From Clostridia bacterium (GTDB lineage: Bacteria; Bacillota; Clostridia; Oscillospirales; CAG-272), in contig JAFQPM010000002.1 of assembly GCA_017411745.1 (NCBI GenBank), forward strand, positions 1 through 64,000: a DNA stretch of 64,000 bases, written 5' to 3'. Position 1 is the stretch's first letter. Every line of letters starts with the position of its first letter. Positions 35,277 through 44,098 of the stretch are shown piece after piece. The notes below the pieces were generated by a model. The model saw only the letters and a list, made by a program, of their open reading frames with translations. It was not told where the DNA came from and did no database searches. The translations under genes and the position numbers were made by a program.

Positions 35277-37010
35277 TCAGAGTTGATCTATATAGTCGTC
35301 TATTATTCTGTATGCTTCTCCGTCGTTTTCGAGAAGAATATCTCCAAAAACGTTCACGGCGGCCTCGTTTATTCGGTCGGCAAGCTCGTCTGGTGAAACA
35401 TTATGTGTATGGGCAAATTTACGCTGTTCGGTGGCAGTGCAGCTTTGACAGAGCTTGATAAATTCTGCTTCTTTGCCAATAATCTTGCTTATTTTTGAAT
35501 AAAGCCCGTCGTTTTCGTCTGATTCAACGGTTGTGCTACTTGTTTCTTCAATCTCGTGTTTGGTGATGGGCTTTATGGCGATCGTTGATACTGATTCTGT
35601 CGTATCCACCGTACCGAGTTCAGTATCGTCACTGGCAAATGCCTCGGTGAGTATCTTGGTCGTTTCCCACGAATCGCGCTCAATCTCCATGGCGTGTTCT
35701 GCAGAAAAAGCGAGTTTGGGAATGTCGTAAAGCTTATCGTATTCGTGTGGCTCAGTTTCCTTTTCGGCTGCGGAGCGTCTTCTGCGGTCGACTATAGGCA
35801 TTGGTGGGTAGTGGGTGGCAAAGAAACGGTCGATGGCCTCTTTAACGAAAGGATTTACCGACATAACGTTTAGCTTCGTCTTTGATCCCAGATGCTCTCG
35901 GAGCTTATTTTCCGAGTATCTGACCGCGTCGGTTACTGCGGCTTTAAGATTTGACATCTGAAAATACGTGATCTCAAATTTTATACTTCGGTTTACAATA
36001 TTTATTATTCTTGCAAAAGGTCTACGCTCGCAAGTGATACTTCCGTACATTCCCGTTGTGAATGAGATTATCGCACTAAAGGCTTTCTCATCGGAAACGA
36101 CCGCGGCAAGTGCACCGCTTATGGCATTTTTGAAAGTAGTTGCATTTTCAGGTGTGTAAAATTTGCTGCGCTTATAATCGTACATAGACAAGGACGACAA
36201 GCCGAGGCTGGCGATCCGATCTCGATTTTCACCCGAAAAATCTATGAAAAATTCAGGGAGAAAGGAACTTGAAAGCAACTGACGGTCGAGTCCTCTTAAC
36301 TTTTCTATAGGGGAGGGGAGCTGATGGAGCAGACAGAAGTCACATATCATATCGCGTATCATCATCCTAAAAACGACATTTAGATCTTTTTGACCGTAAT
36401 TGCCAAGTAGTGAGCAGAGCATGTCAAGTGATTTCTGCTTATCCTCGCTTTCATCGGTCGCGACAAGCTCATATGCGTAAAGGATTATATAGGATTCGTC
36501 GGTTTCGAGAAAGACACCGTTTCGCGTGTTTTCGCGCCACCAGAGATACCAATTAAGCTGTCCTCGGCTCATTTGCGAGTATCTGGGAGAATGAGAATAG
36601 TACGCTATGTGAGGACATTCGCGCGCTGTGCGATCTAAAAGGGCACGACGCTCGCGGATGAATAGATTTGTTTCGACGAATAATTTTTCGTCGGGCTTTT
36701 CGGAATATACCTTGACGTTTTTTATAAAGGGGTTTTTAGGTGAATATTCGAAAAGAGTGTATTTTTTTGCGAAAGCGGAGTCATTGCGTGGAGGGATAAA
36801 CCGAGTTATCTGATCCTTGTCGTGAGACAGAGAAACGTCGCTGAAATTATAGGAGTTGGAGCTTTTGACAGTAGAGTGTATTTCTACTGCGGAGGTCGAT
36901 TTTTCGGAATTGCGCTTAGTGACATAGGCGCTTTGCGGACGTTTAGGGACAAATTTGTCAAGATCCCAAAAGTTATCGTCTCCGTAAGCACTTTTCTTCT
37001 CATCGTTCAT
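35277..37010 (-). CDS. TerB_N / TerB_C domain protein
   Basis: A 577-residue cytoplasmic protein. A disordered N-terminus (1-75) precedes a region matching TerB_N, with the YSQMSRGQLNWYLWWRE block and YIILYAYEL near residues 140-190. The middle (200-420) is helical. After a Ser/Thr/Glu-rich linker (about 435-500) a C-terminal domain resembles TerB_C (ADRINEAAVNVFGDILLE and DDYIDQL at the end). TerB-type domains were first linked to tellurite and stress systems and later to DNA-processing operons with helicases. The ATG at 37010 follows GGAGGTG. It is the first gene of the operon behind a consensus promoter. The family call rests on pattern recall, not a profile search. Confidence 0.75.
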   Translation of the reverse strand: MNDEKKSAYGDDNFWDLDKFVPKRPQSAYVTKRNSEKSTSAVEIHSTVKSSNSYNFSDVSLSHDKDQITRFIPPRNDSAFAKKYTLFEYSPKNPFIKNVKVYSEKPDEKLFVETNLFIRERRALLDRTARECPHIAYYSHSPRYSQMSRGQLNWYLWWRENTRNGVFLETDESYIILYAYELVATDESEDKQKSLDMLCSLLGNYGQKDLNVVFRMMIRDMICDFCLLHQLPSPIEKLRGLDRQLLSSSFLPEFFIDFSGENRDRIASLGLSSLSMYDYKRSKFYTPENATTFKNAISGALAAVVSDEKAFSAIISFTTGMYGSITCERRPFARIINIVNRSIKFEITYFQMSNLKAAVTDAVRYSENKLREHLGSKTKLNVMSVNPFVKEAIDRFFATHYPPMPIVDRRRRSAAEKETEPHEYDKLYDIPKLAFSAEHAMEIERDSWETTKILTEAFASDDTELGTVDTTESVSTIAIKPITKHEIEETSSTTVESDENDGLYSKISKIIGKEAEFIKLCQSCTATEQRKFAHTHNVSPDELADRINEAAVNVFGDILLENDGEAYRIIDDYIDQL

Positions 37011-37049
37011 AATTTCACCTCCCAAAATAAAAGTTTATCGTAATATATT

Positions 37050-37078
37050 ATTATACCACGAAAAATGTGATTTGTCAA
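37050..37078 (-). promoter_or_regulatory. consensus sigma-A promoter of the TerB-ATPase-helicase operon
   Basis: Minus strand TTGACA (37078-37073), 17-base spacer, TATAAT (37055-37050). It lies 40 bases before the ATG, downstream of the radA terminator. Confidence 0.88.
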
Positions 37079-37152
37079 ATATAAATTGAGCGAGGAAATT
37101 CCGCTGTCGCGAGGACTGCCAAATTCCAAAGGACTAAAATTTCGTTGAGAAA

Positions 37153-37182
37153 CCCCGACAGAGCTTTTAGTGTCTGTCGGGG
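37153..37182 (-). terminator. radA terminator
   Basis: CCCCGACAG and CTGTCGGGG form a 9-bp stem with a 12-base loop. On the minus strand it is followed by TTTCTC, a weak T tract. Confidence 0.7.
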
Positions 37183-37200
37183 TCAAAAAATTACAGCTTA

Positions 37201-38592
37201 TCATTCTGTATCTGTCTTTACCAACACCCTTATAGCCTCGTAGATGCTATTGATGGGTATGAGCTCGATATTTGAGTCTATATTGCGCTTTTCGATATTT
37301 TTTGCGGGGATGACGGCTTTGGTAAAGCCAAGTCTTGCCGCTTCCTTGACTCTTTGCTCAAGATTAGATACCGCACGACATTCTCCTGAAAGTCCGAGTT
37401 CGCCTATTGCGATAAGCTCATCGGGAACGGCTTTATCCGTAAGAGATGATATCAGGGCAAGGGCGATCGCGGCGTCGCTTGCAGGCTCGTTGAGGTAGAG
37501 CCCGCCGATGACGTTCATATAGACGTCATTCTGATAGAATTTGAGGCCGAGTCTCTTTTCAAGAACCGCGATAATTAGACAGAGTCGGTTATAGTCGATG
37601 CCGTTTGCGGTACGACGCGGTGCGGGGAATGAAGTTGGGGAAACGAGGGCCTGTATCTCTGCGATGATCGGGCGAGTGCCTTCGATTGTACATACTGCAC
37701 AGTTGCCGGGGGTGTTTTTCGGTCTGCCCGATAGCAGCATTTCGGAGGGGTTAGGGATCTCTACAAGACCCTTATCGCTCATTTCAAAAACGCCGATCTC
37801 GTTGGTTGAGCCAAAGCGGTTTTTGTTTGCTCTGATTATTCGATAAGATTGTAATTTTTCACCTTCAAAGCAGAGAACTGCGTCAACCATATGCTCAAGC
37901 ACCTTAGGTCCTGCGATGCCGCCCTCCTTATTTACGTGGCCGACAAGTAGCATTGAGATACCATCGGTTTTTGCGCGATTTATGAGGGTCAGTGCCGATT
38001 CGCGCACTTGGGCAATGCTTCCCGGGGCGGATTTGATCATGTCGTCGTATATGGTTTGGATCGAGTCGACGATCATGATGTCAGGCTTGATCTTGTCTGT
38101 TTCTTTAAGTATGCTCTCGAGGTTTGTTTCGGTCAGTACGTAAAGATTTTTGCCCGATACTCCGAGTCTTTTTGCACGGAGCTTGAGCTGTCCGCCCGAC
38201 TCCTCGCCCGAGATATAAAGCACCTTGCGGCTCTCACCAAGGCACTCGGATATCTGCATGAGAAGGGTAGATTTACCTATGCCGGGTTCACCCGAAATCA
38301 GCACGACAGAGCCGTGAACGAGTCCTCCGCCAAGTACTCTGTCAAGCTCGGCAAGACCCGTGCCCGACCTTATGTAATCGGGGATCTCAAGCTCGTTATA
38401 TGAAACCGCGCGGTTTTCTCCCGAGGTTCCCGATACCATACTTTTGCGCTTTGGCTCGGGTTGCTCGGGAGTGGTGCTTATAACGTCCTCTACAAAGGTA
38501 TTCCACTTATTGCAAGAGGGACATTTGCCCATCCATTTGGGTGAATGGTAACTGCAGTTTGAGCAGATGAATATTGTTTTTAAGCCTTTCAT
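37201..38592 (-). CDS. radA: DNA repair protein RadA
   Basis: RecA-like branch-migration helicase for recombination intermediates, about 463 residues. It has a four-Cys zinc finger at the N-terminus (CSNC and CPSC), Walker A GEPGIGKST, the RadA-specific KNRFG motif, and a C-terminal Lon-protease-like domain. The frame is open from a GTG at 38607, but the ATG at 38592 has AAGGA at correct spacing and starts at the family position. Promoter TTGCAA-17-TATACT lies upstream. It is adjacent to, but separated by a terminator from, the TerB-ATPase-helicase operon. Confidence 0.95.
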   Translation of the reverse strand: MKGLKTIFICSNCSYHSPKWMGKCPSCNKWNTFVEDVISTTPEQPEPKRKSMVSGTSGENRAVSYNELEIPDYIRSGTGLAELDRVLGGGLVHGSVVLISGEPGIGKSTLLMQISECLGESRKVLYISGEESGGQLKLRAKRLGVSGKNLYVLTETNLESILKETDKIKPDIMIVDSIQTIYDDMIKSAPGSIAQVRESALTLINRAKTDGISMLLVGHVNKEGGIAGPKVLEHMVDAVLCFEGEKLQSYRIIRANKNRFGSTNEIGVFEMSDKGLVEIPNPSEMLLSGRPKNTPGNCAVCTIEGTRPIIAEIQALVSPTSFPAPRRTANGIDYNRLCLIIAVLEKRLGLKFYQNDVYMNVIGGLYLNEPASDAAIALALISSLTDKAVPDELIAIGELGLSGECRAVSNLEQRVKEAARLGFTKAVIPAKNIEKRNIDSNIELIPINSIYEAIRVLVKTDTE

Positions 38593-38623
38593 TTGCGTAT
38601 CCTTCACATTATACTATGTATTC

Positions 38624-38652
38624 AGTATATCACATTTTTTTATTTTTTGCAA
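38624..38652 (-). promoter_or_regulatory. sigma-A promoter of radA
   Basis: Minus strand TTGCAA (38652-38647), 17-base spacer, TATACT (38629-38624). Confidence 0.6.
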
Positions 38653-38722
38653 CATTGGATGAGCATTTTATTTAATATAATATTTTTTTTGATATATAAC
38701 GATTTTTTCAACACTTAGTTTA

Positions 38723-38751
38723 TTGACACGTGGGATATGATGTGCTATAAT
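38723..38751 (+). promoter_or_regulatory. consensus sigma-A promoter of the ABC-DUF1854-ABC operon
   Basis: TTGACA (38723-38728), 17-base spacer, TATAAT (38746-38751). The -10 box lies within the open frame that begins at 38737, so translation must start further down. A TGGGTTT-TGGG-AAACCCA hairpin follows at 38762-38779 at the very start of the transcript. Confidence 0.88.
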
Positions 38752-38811
38752 CTCTATGATGTGGGTTTTGGGAAACCCAATTTGATGATTGCTGAAAAAG
38801 GGGGTGTTTTT

Positions 38812-41112
38812 GTGTTTGTTTCAGATAAAATACCTGCGCATATATATACGTCTTTAAATGAGGAAGGCGTTGATATTGAAAAAATAATGCTTGCGACCTA
38901 CTGTGACATGAACGATGATCACATTTTTTGTGACACCTACGTCATAGCAACGACCGATAAGCTTTACGTTTTGTCGGGTACGGTTGGTCTTGAGCACGGC
39001 GTTGATAGTAAAAGCAGAGGTTTGGATAAGGTGTGGAAGGAAACCGCCTTTCGAGAGTACGACGTTGAGGATATCGAGAGATTGAGCTGCGAAGAGTTGA
39101 TCTCAAGCGCGAGATTGACGGCTAAAACCTCTGACGGACAGACGATCTTTTTGACGGCTATGACGAATACCTGCCGTTCCTCGGTGCTTTTGTTTATCAA
39201 GTACTTTGAAAGAATGAAAAAAGGGCAGATCTCATCGCCCGATTTTGAGATAGATGCCGAGGACGCTCCCGAGGAGCGTTGTTGCCCGAAATGCGGTATG
39301 CGTTATCCAGACAGAAATCGAAAGATATGCCCCAAGTGCATGGAAAAGGGAAAGCTGTATCGTCGATTTGGAATGTTTCTTGTAAAATATAAAACGTACA
39401 TAGCTATAATGCTTTTGTCTCTCGTGCTTCTGACGCTTACGGGAGTTTTAGTGCCGTACGTATCCAACGAGTTCTTTTACGACGAGGTTTTGAGCAAAAA
39501 CGGAAGCTTTTTTGGCGAAGTGCTTTTCGTGGTCGGTCTGGTTGTCGCTACTCGATTACTGTCGCAGATATTTACCGTTGTCAATGGCTTTATTTCTGCA
39601 AAAATATCTGCGAAAATCGTTTACGACTTGAAAATGACGGTATTTAAGGCTATTGAAAAGCTGTCGTTGTCCTTTTTTGGCAACAGACAGACCGGCGGCT
39701 TGATGGCGCAGGTAAATAACGACTCAAACACCATTTATTCTTTCTTTTGCGACGGCGTTCCTTACTTTTTGATAAACATAGTTCAGGTTGCGGTAATTTG
39801 CGTTCTTTTGTTTATAGAGAATCCTCTCTTGGCTGCGCTGTCCTTGGTCACAGTTCCTGTGTTCTTCTTTATTATACTCAGGACGTACAGAAAAGAAATG
39901 AAGCTCCATGCAAAAACCTATTCGAGCACTCGCGCTCTTAACGGGCAGCTGGTTGACGTGCTTGGAGGAATGAGAGTAGTCAAGGCATTTTCACAAGAGG
40001 ATGCGGAGATAAAGAAATTTGACCGTGTCAGCAGAAGGGCATCGAAGCATCATAAAAAGCTCTCGTTGTTTAATAATTACGTTTATCCGTCGGTAGGACT
40101 GATTCTTTATCTTGGCAACATTATCGCACTTGGCGTTGGCGGATGGATGGTAATTTCGGGATATCACGACTTTACTTATGGTAAGCTTTTAAAGTTTGTA
40201 GCGTACGTCAATATGATATACTCTCCTATGTATTTCTTTGCTGATATGGTGGACTGGTCTGCAGCGAGCACCAATGCACTGCAGAGACTTTTTGAAATAT
40301 ACGATACAGAGCCAGATATTTCCGAAAAAGAGGACGCTATCACTCCCGAGAATTTTGAGGGCAAGGTGGAATTTTGCAACGTTGATTTTTCGTATACCAA
40401 AAACCGTAAGGTTATTGACAACGTCAGCTTTGAAGTTGATGCGGGAAAAACTCTCGGCATCGTTGGACATACGGGCGCGGGAAAGAGTACTATCGCAAAT
40501 CTGATAATGCGTTTATACGACTGCGATGAGGGAAAGGTGCTTATCGACGGTATAGACGTCAAGGATCTTTCGTTTAAAGCTCTTTATGATAACATTGCAA
40601 TAGTTTCTCAGGAAACCTATTTCTTTATCGGCTCGATACTCGACAATATAAGATATGCGAACCCCTCTGCATCATACGAGGAGGTCGTCAGGGCGGCAAA
40701 GCTAGCGGGTGCACATGATTTTATAATCAAAATGCCCGATGCCTACAACACGATGATAGGATTTGGATACAAGGGTCTTTCGGGAGGAGAAAAGCAAAGA
40801 CTTTCTATAGCGAGAGCTATTCTGCGTGATCCTAAGATTCTTATTCTCGACGAGGCAACGGCGGCGATGGATACCGAGACCGAAAAAATGATACAAAACG
40901 CCATAACCTCTCTTACCAAGGGTAAAACGACTATAATGATCGCGCACAGACTCTCTACCTTGAGCGATGCGGACGAGCTTATAGTAATCGAACACGGTAA
41001 GGTTGCGGAGAAGGGTACGCATAAAGAGCTACTTGCCATAGAAAACGGAGTGTACAACAAGCTTTACACTCTGCAGGCAGAGGCTCTCAAGAACGCAGGA
41101 ATTACAGAATAA
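38812..41112 (+). CDS. ABC exporter (fused permease/ATPase) with N-terminal extension and zinc ribbon
   Basis: About 766 residues. An N-terminal region of about 150 residues, probably a PH-like domain, leads to a zinc ribbon (CCPKCG and CPKC near residue 180). The transmembrane domain has about six helices, and the ATPase carries Walker A GHTGAGKST, the signature LSGGEKQR, Walker B ILILDEAT with its catalytic Glu, and the switch His. The GTG at 38812 follows AAGGGGGTG at 7 bases. The nominal longer frame starts inside the promoter. It pairs with the DUF1854 gene (12 bases on) and a second, similar exporter. Both ATPase sites look active. The substrate is unknown. Confidence 0.88.
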   Translation: MFVSDKIPAHIYTSLNEEGVDIEKIMLATYCDMNDDHIFCDTYVIATTDKLYVLSGTVGLEHGVDSKSRGLDKVWKETAFREYDVEDIERLSCEELISSARLTAKTSDGQTIFLTAMTNTCRSSVLLFIKYFERMKKGQISSPDFEIDAEDAPEERCCPKCGMRYPDRNRKICPKCMEKGKLYRRFGMFLVKYKTYIAIMLLSLVLLTLTGVLVPYVSNEFFYDEVLSKNGSFFGEVLFVVGLVVATRLLSQIFTVVNGFISAKISAKIVYDLKMTVFKAIEKLSLSFFGNRQTGGLMAQVNNDSNTIYSFFCDGVPYFLINIVQVAVICVLLFIENPLLAALSLVTVPVFFFIILRTYRKEMKLHAKTYSSTRALNGQLVDVLGGMRVVKAFSQEDAEIKKFDRVSRRASKHHKKLSLFNNYVYPSVGLILYLGNIIALGVGGWMVISGYHDFTYGKLLKFVAYVNMIYSPMYFFADMVDWSAASTNALQRLFEIYDTEPDISEKEDAITPENFEGKVEFCNVDFSYTKNRKVIDNVSFEVDAGKTLGIVGHTGAGKSTIANLIMRLYDCDEGKVLIDGIDVKDLSFKALYDNIAIVSQETYFFIGSILDNIRYANPSASYEEVVRAAKLAGAHDFIIKMPDAYNTMIGFGYKGLSGGEKQRLSIARAILRDPKILILDEATAAMDTETEKMIQNAITSLTKGKTTIMIAHRLSTLSDADELIVIEHGKVAEKGTHKELLAIENGVYNKLYTLQAEALKNAGITE

Positions 41113-41124
41113 GGCGGTGATCTT

Positions 41125-41667
41125 ATGGACAATATTGAAAACAAAAACGAAATAATGCTTGAGGATGCTGCAAAAATCACCAAGCTTGACAAAGATAACG
41201 CAACCTTTGAGATGAAAAACGGTTTTTTGTCTCTTACAGTAAAGGTAAATGGCGAAGAGCAAGTTTACGACAGAGTTTTTCTTCACAGAGCCTTTCCTCA
41301 CGAGCTACTTTGGGAATATATTTCGGTAACAGGACCGGAAAACAATGAAGTAGGTCTCATATACAATATTGATGATTTTAGTTCCGATGCCGCTGAGCTT
41401 TTAAAGACGGAGATTAACAGAAAATACTATTCTCCCGTTATTTCGGAAATTTACAGCGTTAAGGAAAGATACGGATTTTCGTATTGGAAGGTGCGTGTAG
41501 ATGACGGAAGAACCTTGAATTTTACAATGCAGGATACTTTTGGTAAAATCATACGGATTGGTGAGGACAGCGCGATATTGGTCGACGTTGACGGAAACAG
41601 GTATACAATAAAGAGTATTCTTGAGCTTGATAAAAAAAGCTATCGGAGAATAGAGCTTTATTTGTGA
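41125..41667 (+). CDS. DUF1854 family protein
   Basis: A 180-residue soluble protein matching DUF1854: ALL-beta-like core with HRAFPHELLWEYISV, the EVGLIYNIDDF segment, and YFSPVI-like and VKERYG blocks. DUF1854 genes are usually found next to ABC exporters, as here, where it lies between two of them; in some bacteria the set is annotated as associated with cyanophycin metabolism (recalled, not verified here). No cyanophycin synthetase or cyanophycinase is in this window. GGCGGTGATC precedes the ATG. It may be a cytoplasmic accessory or regulator of the transporter. Confidence 0.8.
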   Translation: MDNIENKNEIMLEDAAKITKLDKDNATFEMKNGFLSLTVKVNGEEQVYDRVFLHRAFPHELLWEYISVTGPENNEVGLIYNIDDFSSDAAELLKTEINRKYYSPVISEIYSVKERYGFSYWKVRVDDGRTLNFTMQDTFGKIIRIGEDSAILVDVDGNRYTIKSILELDKKSYRRIELYL

Positions 41668-41703
41668 TGGATCAAACAATACTGAAGAAAGGGCGGTGAT
41701 AAA

Positions 41704-43986
41704 ATGATACGGAGAAAAAAGCGGAAGGGACAGGATGGCCCCTCGCTGTTTGAGAAGGCTAAAAAGCTATGTCCGCAGCTTGAAAAAGAATCCGTGGTGG
41801 CGCTTTTAGGGTATGATCTCCATCCGACACGACCTGCACAAAAGGTCGAAGGCATCGTTATAATTGACAGAGAATATATTACCGTATTTCTTGATGGCGA
41901 AGAAACAAACAAGATAAGATTAGAGAAAATCGCCGCAATAAAAACCGATAACGGAGTAGGAACTTTATTCGTTTCTTATGAATTAAAGTCTGATAACTCT
42001 ATACATCTGCTATTCGTTTGCAGTATGATGTATGCGAAGCATGCGATAGATACCGCCAAAATGATCAACCGTATAATAGAGCACGGTTGGGAATACTACG
42101 AGAAATTAAAGGCCGTGAGGGCAAAGTCCTCGGAGGCTGAAACGCTCGGAAACAGGAAGGTCTGTGAAAAGTGTGGGAAACCTCTGCCGCGGGGCTGTTC
42201 AAAATGTCCTCATTGCACGAGCAAGCTTGAAACTATAAAGCGATTATGGGGTGTAGTAAAGCCGTACAAATGGTTTGTTTTCATATCGATGATACTGTTT
42301 GCGGTAGTAAGCGAGTTGAACCTTATAATACCCGAGATAAACAAGATCATTACGGATGAATATATCACGAGCGCATCGCCGGAGACATTGAACGCTACAA
42401 GCTACATTTGGCTGATATTGCTTATGCTGTTGTCGCAGGTGGCTTTGCGCGCGGTCGGAGTTCTTCGCAGTCACGCATTGATACACGCGAGCAACGATAT
42501 GATAATCGATATGCGTAATATGCTTTTTGAGAAGATACAGCGCCTATCGATCGAAAAGATATCGAAGAAAACCGCAGGAGCGCTTATGCGCCGAATTGTA
42601 AACGATATTGCCACGATACACTCGTTTTTAATAAATACATTGCCGTCACTTATTGAACAGACGATACTGTTTATAGCCATTGGCATCGTATTTATAGCAA
42701 ATGATCTAAGCTTACTGTTGCTGTTGTTACTTATTCCCGTGCCGCTTGTAATGTTTGGCTTTAGTTTCTTCTTTAAAAAGATAAACGCGCTTTTCCATAA
42801 GTGCTGGGGAGCAGGAGCCAAGACTAACTCGGTTTTACACGATATTTTTTCGGGTATTCGAGTTGTAAAATCCTTTGGAATGGAACACAGAGAGACCGAA
42901 AGATTTGAAAAATCGGCGGCAAAAGAAAGAGATCTCCAGATAAAGTCGGATACGTTGTGGTATACGATTATGCCGTTTATGCAGTTCTTTATGTGCTTTG
43001 GCGAATTCATAATGCTGTTCTACGTCGGTAATGCGATCTTGGGCGGTGATATGACGATCGGTGATATGTCGAAATTTTCGATATATGCAAGTATGATATA
43101 CGGACCTTTGCGTATGTTTTCACATATGCCCAGACAGATCATTAACTTCCTGACCTCGACCAACAAGGTTTTTGAGATCATTGACGAGCAGGTAGACGTT
43201 GACGATGCAGACGATGCTAAAGATATACAGATCAAGGGCAATATCGATATTAATCACGTGTCGTTTGGATATGACAGCGGTGCCGAGGTGCTTACAAATA
43301 TTGATCTGCATATAAAGCCGGGTGAATTTATTGGATTGGTAGGAAAATCTGGTGTTGGAAAATCCACTCTTATTAATCTGATAATGCGAATGTACGACGT
43401 TGAGGACGGAAGCATTTGTATTGACGGTGTGGATATAAGAGATATCTCGCAGTCTTCCTTGCGCTCGCAGATGGGAGTTGTGCTTCAGGAAACGTTTTTG
43501 TTTTCGGGAACGATTTATCAGAACATCGCTTACGCAAAGCCCGATGCTACGAGAGAAGAGATAATCGCTGTTTCAAAGCTTGCGGGCTGTCATAGCTTTA
43601 TTATAAGACTTCCCGACGGATACGACACCAAGGTTGGCGAGCGAGGTCATAGTTTATCGGGTGGAGAGCGACAGAGAATCGCTATTGCTCGTGCGCTGCT
43701 TCACGATCCGAGGATACTTATTCTCGATGAAGCGACAGCGTCGCTTGATACCGAAACCGAAAAGCAGATACAAGATGCGCTTCAGCATCTGTCGGCAAAC
43801 AGAACGACTATTGCTATCGCGCATAGACTTTCCACTTTGCGTAATGCAACTCGTCTTGTCGTACTTGATAAGGGTAGGGTTGCCGAGGTGGGAACACACG
43901 ATGAGCTGATGGAGAAAAAGGGCATCTATTATGGGCTTGTTATGGCGCAAAGAGAGATGTCTAAAATGGAATCGGCTGACGAATGA
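41704..43986 (+). CDS. ABC exporter (fused permease/ATPase), second of pair, with zinc ribbon
   Basis: A 760-residue paralogue of the exporter at 38812 with the same architecture: N-terminal PH-like domain (about 1-130), zinc ribbon CEKCG and CPHC near residue 160, transmembrane domain, then an ATPase with Walker A GKSGVGKST, the signature LSGGERQR and Walker B ILILDEAT. The two subunits probably form a heterodimer, although each keeps a canonical catalytic Glu. GGGCGGTGATAAA precedes the ATG, a site very like that of the DUF1854 gene. Zinc ribbons on ABC exporters are unusual. It ends 112 bases before spoIVA. Confidence 0.88.
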   Translation: MIRRKKRKGQDGPSLFEKAKKLCPQLEKESVVALLGYDLHPTRPAQKVEGIVIIDREYITVFLDGEETNKIRLEKIAAIKTDNGVGTLFVSYELKSDNSIHLLFVCSMMYAKHAIDTAKMINRIIEHGWEYYEKLKAVRAKSSEAETLGNRKVCEKCGKPLPRGCSKCPHCTSKLETIKRLWGVVKPYKWFVFISMILFAVVSELNLIIPEINKIITDEYITSASPETLNATSYIWLILLMLLSQVALRAVGVLRSHALIHASNDMIIDMRNMLFEKIQRLSIEKISKKTAGALMRRIVNDIATIHSFLINTLPSLIEQTILFIAIGIVFIANDLSLLLLLLLIPVPLVMFGFSFFFKKINALFHKCWGAGAKTNSVLHDIFSGIRVVKSFGMEHRETERFEKSAAKERDLQIKSDTLWYTIMPFMQFFMCFGEFIMLFYVGNAILGGDMTIGDMSKFSIYASMIYGPLRMFSHMPRQIINFLTSTNKVFEIIDEQVDVDDADDAKDIQIKGNIDINHVSFGYDSGAEVLTNIDLHIKPGEFIGLVGKSGVGKSTLINLIMRMYDVEDGSICIDGVDIRDISQSSLRSQMGVVLQETFLFSGTIYQNIAYAKPDATREEIIAVSKLAGCHSFIIRLPDGYDTKVGERGHSLSGGERQRIAIARALLHDPRILILDEATASLDTETEKQIQDALQHLSANRTTIAIAHRLSTLRNATRLVVLDKGRVAEVGTHDELMEKKGIYYGLVMAQREMSKMESADE

Positions 43987-44026
43987 TGCGATCAGCAGCT
44001 TATCCCACCAATAAAAATACAAACTG

Positions 44027-44055
44027 TCATAAAACAAAAAAACCTCCCATATAAT
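44027..44055 (+). promoter_or_regulatory. sigma-E-type sporulation promoter of spoIVA
   Basis: TCATAAAA (44027-44034), 13-base spacer, CATATAAT (44048-44055), close to the mother-cell sigma-E pattern (ATA-type -35 and CATAcAAT -10). The start would be near 44062, some 37 bases before the spoIVA ATG. Sigma-E control of spoIVA is established in Bacillus subtilis. Confidence 0.6.
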
Positions 44056-44098
44056 TTAGCGATAACAAATATCGTCTGAATTTGTGGGAGGATTTTTT
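44036..44098 (+). terminator. terminator-like inverted repeat that includes the spoIVA ribosome binding site
   Basis: AAAAAAA-CCTCCCA (44036-44049) pairs with TGGGAGG-A-TTTTTT (44085-44098) across a 35-base loop holding a small CGATA/TATCG hairpin. The 3' arm is the spoIVA Shine-Dalgarno sequence (GGGAGG, 7 bases before ATG) and the T run follows it. A transcript reading through from the ABC operon would fold it; one from the sigma-E promoter would lack the 5' arm. Confidence 0.65.

Noticed and set aside
31484-37025. Complete BREX system
   Set aside because: Only the BrxD-like ATPase and a BrxHI-like helicase are present; PglX methyltransferase, PglZ, BrxC/PglY and other core parts are absent from both flanks.
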